A stretch of DNA of 64,000 nt from assembly GCF_050942425.1 (NCBI RefSeq), contig NZ_CP192063.1, positions 9,176,001 through 9,240,000 of the forward strand. Direction: 5' to 3'. Under the pieces are notes generated by a model. That model was not told where the DNA came from and did no database searches. It worked only from the letters and a program-made list of their open reading frames with translations. Each line of letters opens with the position of its first letter. Position 1 is the stretch's first letter. The DNA comes from Actinoallomurus sp050942425 (GTDB taxonomy: Bacteria; Actinomycetota; Actinomycetes; Streptosporangiales; Streptosporangiaceae). A program made the translations under genes and the position numbers. Shown here one piece after another: positions 29,301 through 41,300 of this stretch.

Positions 29301-32300
29301 TGCTTGCGCGCCAGGCCGGCCGGCGCCGATCGTCTGGTAATGCGCGCGGCCATCATAGTGGACATAAAGGGTGCCACCCGTCGCATGCTCATTCGTATGC
29401 TGAACGATGGCGCTGTCGGGAACTTCCCTGACAGTGACGATATCGACGTTGAGCGCGCGTGCCGCGGCCAACGGCACGAAATCGTAGAACACGGTCTGCC
29501 ACGACGACTCCGGCGTACGCGCGACATGTGCGATCAGTGCCCGGGTGCCGAGTTCACGGGCCTTGGCCGGGGTCGAAGCGACCTTCAGCAGCCCCCTACC
29601 ACCACTCTGATCCAGGAGACGCTTCCATGTGCCGATGGCCTGATCATCGGTGCCGCTCAGGCGCTCACGCAGCATGTCCACAAGGAGACTGCGGTGTTGC
29701 ACGCGCGCAGCACTCTCCTCCACTCGCCGGTCCGCAGACGTCGGAGCGGGTACGTGACCGGGGAACAGTTCTCCGACCACAGCGATCGGCAGTTCACCGA
29801 TGGTTGCGGCGTCTGGCGGCGGCAGAAGCGAGGCGAGGTCACGGCGGAATCCTCGCCACCGTGCATCCTGCACCTGCTGTTCGACATATTGGTTCTGTTC
29901 GGGCGTGAGGGCAGGCAGGGAGTCCACGCCGAGCAGGTCCATGAGTTGCTCATCGCTCATGTCCTCGACGACGTTGTCGGCGACCATACGGACCGGGTCG
30001 TCCAGCAAAAACGGATCCAGGACGTCGTCGCCCTGCTCGATATAGGTTGCGACCTGCTCGCTCAGCGCTCCGAGGTCATTGCCGATATCGGTGTTGCCCA
30101 AGCGCTGCAGCGCCGCGCCTTCGGCGACGGCCGTGTAGAAGCACCAGCCGTTCCCGTGCACGGAATGCACGGGGTAGGTCACACCATCGCTAGTGACCGT
30201 CGCGACCTGGGCACCCAGAGATGGCGCCGAAGCGGTCGGCTGTTCCGGCCAACCTCGGATCTCGGTATGGGAATCGACCTCCGCCGGTCGTTCGGGGTTC
30301 TTCCCGGACTGCGCTTGCGCAGTCGCATCCGACGGGGCGGGGGCCTGGCCCGCCAAGGCCGGTTGCTTCCCCCTGTTGGAGCCGGTCAGTTCCTGTTGCC
30401 GGGCGGTTACGGCATCGAGTTCGCGTTGGATGCTGACTTGAAGACGGTCGACGGCTTCGGACCTCGCGCTGGCGCGGCCATGTTTGATGTCCTGCCACCG
30501 CTGGATCGCCTTCAGAATGCCCTGAAGCTGCCGTTGGTTCTTGTCGAGGTCGTGTGGATCGAAGCGCGCGCCTTGCCGCCAGCGCTGGACCGCCTCATCG
30601 ATCATTCCCAAGGCTGCCGAGCGTGGATGCGATAGCCCAAGGGCTGATTCCGCTTCCCAGTCCTCGATTACATCTCGGTAAATATCCGTGGCGTGCGGCT
30701 CGGAGTATTGCCACAACTTATCCCAGTAGTTGGTTACGACGTCTTGGACGGAGTCACCTTCGACAAGGTAACCGAACTCCGCGAGTTTATGCGGATACAG
30801 GTTATCCGATCCGACATAATAGACGGCGTCATCCGCAATATAGACCTTGGCATGATTCGCTGGCTCCGGATTCGTCTTCTTCGATGTCTCGATCCAGGAA
30901 CCCGGCTTGTATCGTCGTGCGATCGACTCCTTGGGCGGGTCCGGCCAGGCGTATCCGCGCTTGCTTCCATCGACGTCTGTGAAGACAAAGGGCGCGACCT
31001 TCAGTCTCTCCAGGGCACTCTTGGCAAGGTCGTGGCCACGTCCGCTCTCGTCGAGGTCGGCCGCCTTCTGGACGAATCGCTTGATCATGGCGTAGGTGCC
31101 GGCCGCGCCGAACCCCCAACTGTAGGCCCCGCTCACCGCACCGGCGTCGGCCGATGACACGACGATGTCGACGGTGAGTTCCGGCTTATCGATCAGCGCT
31201 TCTGCGATCCATCGAGCGACGTCATGGTCCTTTTCCGCGGTGAACCCGGTGAAGGACAGATCCTGCTGGCTTATCTTCAGGCTGCGGCGCGCACCCTTGA
31301 TGACCGCTTCTTTGGCGACGTCGCTGGCGTCGTCGCCGAGGAACCCCGCCCTGCCAAGCGACAGAGCCCGGCCCTGGTGCCACCGCTCCGCACCGCCCCG
31401 CAGTTGCATCGACTCGGGGCGGGGCAGATCATCACCCAGTTCGACAACGGCGATCTTGTTCCGGGCTGCGCCAGAAGGCAGGGTCTTCACTCCGTAGTCC
31501 GCGGTGATCTGCCGGACTGTCAGATTCTTGCCGCCGGTCGCCCACAAATAATCCGCGAAGGCATGTGCATGCCTAACACCATCACCGATCATCTCGATCG
31601 ATACGTCATGCACCGGAGGATATCCACCGTAAGTCTCCGCCCAAAGATTGTGGCCGCCCACCAGGGCCACTGCACCATCGGCAGCAACGATCTTCGAATG
31701 ATTCCAAAAACCCTTGAGCACGTTGGACATCTGCCCCACAAGAACGGTGACCCGCCCCATCGCAGCATTCTTCTCTTTAAGGAACGACCTCAGGTCCTTA
31801 ATGAATTCGGAGAAAGTGTCGCGCATCGGAACATTGCCGAACAGGAAGCGCACGAGAACAGGCTCAGCGCCTTCCTGCGATGCCACTTCGAGGAGAGCTT
31901 CCTTCGTCGCTTCACGGATTCGCCCGGTCGGCGGCAAGAGACTGACAACGTCTACCAGGCGGGTGCCCTGCCGGATGATGTCGCGCACCGTTCCAGCGAG
32001 TTCGTCAACGGCCCGATCGCCGAACCCCGAAGCCTTTTCCTTCGTCATCGGAACGCCCCACATGGCAGGCGTTTGAACAAGCCGGATCAGATTGCCGGTA
32101 CTCAGCGCGTGCACACGCTGATCGACACCCCTCTCCGTGAGCTCCTCCTCGAGCAGGTCGGGCATCTCCGTCATCGAGAGATCAGAATCGCGCGCCGTCA
32201 CGACACCGGATTCAGCCTGGTTCCCCGTCCGGCCCGCCCCGCTGATGAGCCTGCTCACCAGACCGCGGCCCCGCACTTCCTCCAGCGCACCGTCCGGACT

Positions 32301-35300
32301 CTCGGACGTAGTCCCGCTACCCCACGTGTGACGGAAATAGCCGAGACCGACGGCCAGATCACGAAGATCGGCATTTGTCGACTCCGTCTCCGGCATGCGC
32401 AGGTGCTCTCGCCACAACTGCACCCGCAGATCAGCGACGAGCGAGTCCGAGCCGCCGGGGTGCACTATCGCCGCCGTTACTTCGGACTCATCACCGACCA
32501 TCGAACGATCCCAGAAGTTGGCCGAACCGATGGAGGCGAACTGGTCATCGACCAAAACGACCTTCGAGTGCACCTTGACATCTTTCAAGGTGAACAAGGC
32601 GAAGTTCTCACGCTGCTCGGGTGTCAGCTTGTCCAAAACCGACGCGGTAATCTCGGCGGACACATCCGGCGTAGCATCGGCCGACGACTTCGCGCCCCGG
32701 CCGGGGAACCCCTGCGTTACAAAGATTACCTTGACACCCCTGGCCAGCGCCCTTGCAATCGCCGGGAACAGGACCGAATGCTTATTATAAATATTTCCGG
32801 CGAGGGACGGGTTCAGAGTCTGGTCCTCGACGTAAATGTACTTCTCAGCGGCATCGATCGCCGCAACCAGACCGGTCGAGACCTCAGCCACTCCCACAGA
32901 CGGCAGAGTATGCCAATCGAGCTGTAGGGAATCACCGAGCGCGGTAACCCGCCGAGGAGCGTAGCTCCGCCATATCCGCACACCGGCATCGACACGCGAC
33001 CGCTCCGAGGGGCGAGCCAGGTTCGGTGAGTAGGCTGGCATCAACTGGTCAGGCTTTGAGACGACTCCAGGATTGAATGGCTTTTCCTCGCCGCTCGACC
33101 AATAACTCCGTGCCGGCAGCGTCGCGGTCTCGTCCCAACGAGTCCAGAAATTCTGCAGCGCGTCCTCTGCGGCACCGCCTTGCAGTTGAACGCCCATATC
33201 ATGCCAGTAGTTGTGTTGCGTTCCTCCCTCATGCCGTTCATCGGCGAGCCGATTCGGCGCGTAATCGATACCCCCGACGAACGCATGCAACTCACCTGTG
33301 GCCGCACTGTAGGCGACCGTCGTCTTCTCATGCCGCGAGTCGAACCCGCCGCCCCAATCGATAAGGACACGATCGGCAAGCGGGAACCCATCCTCGTTCC
33401 GTGCACCTCGTAGCGCTTGCACCGAAGCAAGATTGGTCTTCGCGTAATTCCCAATCATGGTCGCGTACGGCAGGCGCCAAAGGTCCTGCGCCAACAGCGG
33501 CTTGCCGAACGGCCCCAGAGCGTGCCGCGGAATCGCCACGACCACCCGCACGTCGACCCCGGCTGCGGCCAACGCCACCAGCCGCTCACCCAAATTCAAC
33601 TCTCCTGGCCCGGTACGCAACCGGGTAGCGAGATGGAGGTACCACGAGCTGATGTACAGACGATCGCCCGGACCATGCAACGTATCGAGAACCTTGGCGA
33701 TCGCCCCGAAATACGCAGCGCCGTCCACGTGGGCCGTGACCACCGTATCCGCCCGGTGCTCGGCACCCAGCTGCAGATGCGCGGGGAAGAACTTGTTCTC
33801 CAGATCGCTGACTGCGGCCTTCGCCTCTTCAAGATCACGACCGGTGAGAGGATCACGGACGGCCACCGCAGACGACTCTGGCCTGCGCGCGCCGCCAGGT
33901 TCAACGGCCCCCTGAAGACGTACCAGATCGGCCTCGACCACGGCCTGCAGCCGGTCAACGGCCTCGTCCCGGCCGCTGGGTCCGCTCTTAAACGTCCTCC
34001 ACTCATCGATGGCGTAAAGCACGGCACGCAAAGCCCCGACATTCCCGCGATCGCTCCGCAAGTTCCCCACCGCAGCGTCGATATCACGCAGCGCCGAAGA
34101 ACGAGATTTACCGGGAACCGAGGACAGCTGCAGCCAATTCCTGATCGGGTCGGCGGTGTCCTGAGGCATCCCACCATGTGACGCAGCGGTTGGCTGGGCC
34201 GCTGTATTCGCAGCGCCGCCTGCGCTCCTGCCCGGGGTGGTGGTGCTCGCCGCATCCAAGGGGCGCGGACCGGCGGATCCGGTGTGGTCGCCCACCGCTT
34301 CGGACGTTTCTGCCCCGGAATCTGCCGTGGTCGCCGGCCCGTAGGGACTCAGTGGGTGATCGCGTAGTACGGCGGTGGTGTCGACGACCGACTCGATACG
34401 CTGCAGATAACGCTTCGGCATCGGCTGCGACAGATCATTCAGCGTCACCGCCATGATCCCGTCGCTCTTCACCGCCCGAGAATCCGGCGACTTACGGAAG
34501 ATGAAAGCAGCATCCGGGTACTCATCCTCCAGCCCCTGGTGCTGCAACGCCTCGTGCACCAGGTGACTGAGCAGATCCTCGGTGCCCCAATGCCGGGCAT
34601 CCGGACGATCCAGCCCCACACCCGCATCCGCGATCCACCCCGGATAAATATCCACCGCACGGTCGTAATCCGGCTGGACCTCCAGCTTCAACTCCATATG
34701 AACCAGATCACCCGACTCCGGGAGCGTGTACCGGTTCACATGCAGGTCAAGCCCGCCCTGGATCTTCGATTCCAGCGACTCCACCTGCTCCGGCGTCAAC
34801 CCGCCCATCGGCCTCACCGGAAGCGTGACAACCTGACGACGAACCCATCCACCGTTCGGCGCCTGAATCCGCTGAACATCAGTCCAGATCGGATTCTCCG
34901 CCCCAGCACCCCACTCATCGGAAGGAACCAAAGAGAAACGGACACCCGGATCGAAACGCCGGGTGTGGACCTTCACCACCGGCGCGTCGAAACGCCGCTC
35001 CCGCCACCCCTCATACTCCGCCAACTCCGCATCACTCAACCGCGTCGCCGGATCCACCACCTTCGGATCAGGCAGACCCACCGGACGCGGCGGCGGCGCA
35101 CTGGGGGCACGGACCGCGACATCCACCGGGGAACCGGCCTGCTGACCGCCACCCGCGACCGGATTGTAAGGCACGCCAATCGAGCCCGGCGCACCGAAAA
35201 CCCGCGCCAAGATCTGATACAGCGCCGGAACATAAGTCGCGATCATAGAAGGATCGTTGTAACGCTGAAATCCGGTAAACGGATCCGTTCCGCCATTAGC

Positions 35301-38300
35301 CCCGAAAAAGAGCGTAACCAGCTGAGCAAAATACTCCCGAACATCCTGGGAAGAGTAGTTGCGAACTCCCGGCCTCTGCGGATTACTCAGCGGACCATCC
35401 GGCCACCATATCTGATGACCAGACCGGATGAGATCCCAGTTCCGATAATACTCCTCGCCAATGAACCGCCGATCGTCATCGGTCAATCCATGATTGTAAA
35501 GCGCATGCCCGAACTCATGGATCCACACAGAATATCCGCGCGGATAGGAGTCATGGAACCCTACGGACGGATCCCAAACGAACGTCTCCAAACCAAGCAG
35601 ATTTTCCTCCGGAACGACAACCATATTGCCGCTCGTAAAGGCCCGCACATAATCCCAGCGCCGATTGTCGCCAGGCGCGATCGGCTGCCCCGCCCGATCC
35701 TGCCATCCAGGCAGCGACGTCAACCGCACCGACCGCGGCAAAACCGTCACCCGCACACCGGCCAGCAACATCCGCTCCGCCACCGCCGGAGAATGAAGCA
35801 TCCGGGTAAACATCTGCTGCTGCCGATCCGGCGTAATCCCCGGGTTCTCCACCGCCGGCGGCACCTGAGACATCATCATCGCGGCCAAATCCGCGAACTC
35901 CGAAGCCGGCAAAGCGTTCTTCAGCAAAGCGACAGCAACCGGATCCCGAGACAGAAGATCCTGCTCCTCCGGCAGCATCGACCCGAGCTCATCCACCCGA
36001 TCATCCGGCGCCAGCCAAACCAGCCTCTGCGCCACCTCCCGCATAGACCCCACACCGCCACCCGGAACCGCCTGCACCGCAGGCTGCATCGCGGGCTGCA
36101 TCCCGGGCTGCGACGCGGGCTGCATCATGGGCTGCGACGCCCCGGCCGCAGGATGATGCACAAACCAGCCACCACCCGACTCCGCCGGCCGCCGCGTCAG
36201 CACCTCACCACCAAGGTAAGAAGCCACAGCATCGGCAAACGACCGCTGACCACCAGGCCCCGGATCACCCGCACCCGCCGCCTCCAGCACCGGCCGACCA
36301 CCCTGCCGATACGTGGGCTCCTGAGCAATCCACGCCGCCAACGGCTGCGGACCCCACGCATACCCATTCGACATGAGAAGCGTGAACGACGCCGGCTGGA
36401 ACCTCCCAGAGATACTCATCAGCGGACGCCCCCGCTCAGCAGCCTCACCAGACTGCCCAGCCCCACCCGAACCAGACCCCCCCAACCGCTGCCGCAACCG
36501 ATCCCACCGACTACCCGGAGGCGCCGACGGACCAGGGAAAAGCGGCACCTCATCCGGCCCAAGCGAATACGCCGGATCAACCGAAGGCCGCGGACCGGCG
36601 GATCCGGTGTGGTCGCCCGCCGCTCCGGAGGCTCGCAAGGGCGGCGCACCGGGCTCTGGAAGGATCCCGGCTTCCGCCAGCGGGAGTAGGCTGACCGGCC
36701 GAGCGCCGGCCGGGAGAGGGTTGACGGGCACATCGATCCGGCCTGGTGCGCCGAAGACCCGCACCAAGATCTCATGCATCCGCGGAGCATAAGTCTCGAT
36801 CATGGCAGAATCGTTGAAGCGCTGATATCCGGTAAACGGATCCGTTCCAGCATTAGCCTCGAAGTGAAGCGTGACCAGCTGAGCCCAGTACTCGCGCACA
36901 TGCTGGGACGAATAATTGGTGACTTCCGGCCTCGACGGATCATTAAGCGGACCATCCGGAAACCAGACCTGATAACCGGAGCGGATGGACTGCCAGCGCT
37001 GATTGAAATCTTCAGAAATGCTCCGCCAGTCACCCTCGGTCAATCCGTAATCGCCAACCGCATGCGCGATCTCGTGAATCGCCACAGAATATCCGCGCGG
37101 ATGGGAATCATGGAATCCTGTTGATGGATCCCAGACGACAGCCCTCTTACCAAGCAGATTTTCTTCCGGAACGACAACGATATTGCCGCTCGTAATGGCC
37201 CGTACATAATCCCAACGTCGATTGTCGCCAGGCGCGATCGGCTGCCCCGCCCGATCCTGCCATCCAGGCAGCGACGTCAACCTCATCGACCGCGGCAAAG
37301 CCGTTACCCGGACGCCCGCCAGCAACATCCGTTCCGCCACATCCGGAGAATGAAGCATCCGAGTGAAAATCTCCTGCTGCCGATCCGAGGTGACCCCCGG
37401 GTCCTCCGCCGCCGGCGGCACCTGAGACATCATCATCGCGGCCATATATGCGAACTCCGACGGCGGCAAGCCGTTCCTGAGCATGGCGACGGCATCGGGA
37501 TCCCTCGACAAGCGATCCCGATCCTGCGGCAGCATCGACGCGAGTTCATCCACCCGATCATCAGGCGCCATCGAAAGCACCTGCTGCGCCAGATTTCGCG
37601 CGGACGCAGGCTCCTGTCCGGTCGGCTGCCCCTCCACCTGGACGGTGACCGACGCCGCCCCGGACGGTGGCTGATGCACATCCCAGCCACCGTCCGGACG
37701 CGGCGCCAGCACCGCACCACCAAGGTGACCGGCGAGTACATCGGCATACGACGGCAGACCACCGACCCGCGGCACCCCGACACCGTCCACCGCCAACACC
37801 AGCGGGTCGCCCCGGTCATATGAGGGATTGCGAACAGCCCAATCCGCAAGCTGGACCGGCCCCCACGCCTGCCCATCCCTGACAACCGTGAACGACGCCG
37901 GCTGGAACTGCCCGGATACCACCAGCCCTTCCTGCTCCTCCGGCTCCTCGATCGTGCCGCCGGCCCCAGCAAGCCCGACGCCCCCACTGCCACCGGAGAC
38001 GGTGCCCTCACCGGCCGGCCGCGCCACCCTGTCCACAGGCTGATGCACCACCCAGCCGCCGCCAGGGTCCGTCGACCACGACAGCACCGCAGCACCAAGC
38101 TGATCAGCGAGAGCATCGGCGTACGACGGCAGACCACCAGGCCGCGCCGCCCCGACACCGGCCGCCGCCAGCTCCACCCGATCCCCACGCCGATACGAGG
38201 TGTTCTGGGTGATCCAGCTCGCGAGCTGAGCTGGGCCCCGCGCCTGCCCATCTGGCATAACAACCGTGAACGATGCCCGCTGGAACGCCCCGTCCACGCG

Positions 38301-41300
38301 TACCGAAGGGGCTTCCGGATGCAGCAGCTCGTTGACCGCATTCTCCAACTGGACCACCGACGCCCAGCGGCCGCTCGCCGACGGCTTACCGGCCTTCCAC
38401 ACCGACACCGCGGCCAGCACCCGCTGCAGACCGTCCCGCCTCGGCTCCGGCCCCAGCCGCGATACCGCAGTATCAATGGCACGCAACTCCGACGACCGCG
38501 ACTTACCAGGAAGCCGAGAAAACTCCAGCCAGTCACCAATGGGATGCAACACCCGACGCCCGGACGGCGGCGCAGACGGAGCAGGAAAACGCGGTGTCTC
38601 ATCCGACCCAATGGAATACGCCGGATCAACCAACGGCCGCGGAGCGCCGTCCAGCAACGGAGTGGAGGTGCCGGGATCGGATGTGCCATGGACCACGACA
38701 GCACCATCAGAGGCGCTCGGTTCTGCCACCGGGTCCACCGCCCCGGCCGGCTCGGCTCCCAAAGCCGCCTGCGGCTGTCGAACCGGGCCGCCGTCCGCAG
38801 GCGTATTGGCGGCCTGCCCGCCAGGCACCTGGAGCAGGCCGTCGCTCGACGTCGGCGTCGCGGGCGGCTCGGTGGGCTTGTCTCCATCCGCACGGGTCGC
38901 GGGCTTGTCTGACGCCTTGCCCGAGGCCGCATTCTCGGTCTGCGCGATGGCGGCGTCGGCGTGTGTCACCTGGTCTTTCTGCCGAGCGGGGTGAGTCTGG
39001 CCGTCCGCGGGTCCGATACCGTCCTGGCGCTTCGGCGATTCCCCAGTGGCGAGGGCAACCGGCTCAGAGGTGTTCAGTGGGTGATCGCGTAGTACGGCGG
39101 TGGTGTCGACGACCGACTCGATACGCTGCAGATAACGCTTCGGCATCGGCTGCGACAGATCATTCAGCGTCACCGCCATGATCCCGTCGCTCTTCACCGC
39201 CCGAGAATCCGGCGACTTACGGAAGATGAAAGCAGCATCCGGGTACTCATCCTCCAGCCCCTGGTGCTGCAACGCCTCGTGCACCAGGTGACTGAGCAGA
39301 TCCTCGGTGCCCCAATGCCGGGCATCCGGACGATCCAGCCCCACACCCGCATCCGCGATCCACCCCGGATAAATATCCACCGCACGGTCGTAATCCGGCT
39401 GGACCTCCAGCTTCAACTCCATATGAACCAGATCACCCGACTCCGGGAGCGTGTACCGGTTCACATGCAGGTCAAGCCCGCCCTGGATCTTCGATTCCAG
39501 CGACTCCACCTGCTCCGGCGTCAACCCGCCCATCGGCCTCACCGGAAGCGTGACAACCTGACGACGAACCCATCCACCGTTCGGCGCCTGAATCCGCTGA
39601 ACATCAGTCCAGATCGGATTCTCCGCCCCAGCACCCCACTCATCGGAAGGAACCAAAGAGAAACGGACACCCGGATCGAAACGCCGGGTGTGGACCTTCA
39701 CCACCGGCGCGTCGAAACGCCGCTCCCGCCACCCCTCATACTCCGCCAACTCCGCATCACTCAACCGCGTCGCCGGATCCACCACCTTCGGATCAGGCAG
39801 ACCCACCGGACGCGGCGGCGGCGCACTGGGGGCACGGACCGCGACATCCACCGGGGAACCGGCCTGCTGACCGCCACCCGCGACCGGATTGTAAGGCACG
39901 CCAATCGAGCCCGGCGCACCGAAAACCCGCGCCAAGATCTGATACAGCGCCGGAACATAAGTCGCGATCATAGAAGGATCGTTGTAACGCTGAAATCCGG
40001 TAAACGGATCCGTTCCGCCATTAGCCCCGAAAAAGAGCGTAACCAGCTGAGCAAAATACTCCCGAACATCCTGGGAAGAGTAGTTGCGAACTCCCGGCCT
40101 CTGCGGATTACTCAGCGGACCATCCGGCCACCATATCTGATGACCAGACCGGATGAGATCCCAGTTCCGATAATACTCCTCGCCAATGAACCGCCGATCG
40201 TCATCGGTCAATCCATGATTGTAAAGCGCATGCCCGAACTCATGGATCCACACAGAATATCCGCGCGGATAGGAGTCATGGAACCCTACGGACGGATCCC
40301 AAACGAACGTCTCCAAACCAAGCAGATTTTCCTCCGGAACGACAACCATATTGCCGCTCGTAAAGGCCCGCACATAATCCCAGCGCCGATTGTCGCCAGG
40401 CGCGATCGGCTGCCCCGCCCGATCCTGCCATCCAGGCAGCGACGTCAACCGCACCGACCGCGGCAAAACCGTCACCCGCACACCGGCCAGCAACATCCGC
40501 TCCGCCACCGCCGGAGAATGAAGCATCCGGGTAAACATCTGCTGCTGCCGATCCGGCGTAATCCCCGGGTTCTCCACCGCCGGCGGCACCTGAGACATCA
40601 TCATCGCGGCCAAATCCGCGAACTCCGAAGCCGGCAAAGCGTTCTTCAGCAAAGCGACAGCAACCGGATCCCGAGACAGAAGATCCTGCTCCTCCGGCAG
40701 CATCGACCCGAGCTCATCCACCCGATCATCCGGCGCCAGCCAAACCAGCCTCTGCGCCACCTCCCGCATAGACCCCACACCGCCACCCGGAACCGCCTGC
40801 ACCGCAGGCTGCATCGCGGGCTGCATCCCGGGCTGCGACGCGGGCTGCATCATGGGCTGCGACGCCCCGGCCGCAGGATGATGCACAAACCAGCCACCAC
40901 CCGACTCCGCCGGCCGCCGCGTCAGCACCTCACCACCAAGGTAAGAAGCCACAGCATCGGCAAACGACCGCTGACCACCAGGCCCCGGATCACCCGCACC
41001 CGCCGCCTCCAGCACCGGCCGACCACCCTGCCGATACGTGGGCTCCTGAGCAATCCACGCCGCCAACGGCTGCGGACCCCACGCATACCCATTCGACATG
41101 AGAAGCGTGAACGACGCCGGCTGGAACCTCCCAGAGATACTCATCAGCGGACGCCCCCGCTCAGCAGCCTCACCAGACTGCCCAGCCCCACCCGAACCAG
41201 ACCCCCCCAACCGCTGCCGCAACCGATCCCACCGACTACCCGGAGGCGCCGACGGACCAGGGAAAAGCGGCACCTCATCCGGCCCAAGCGAATACGCCGG

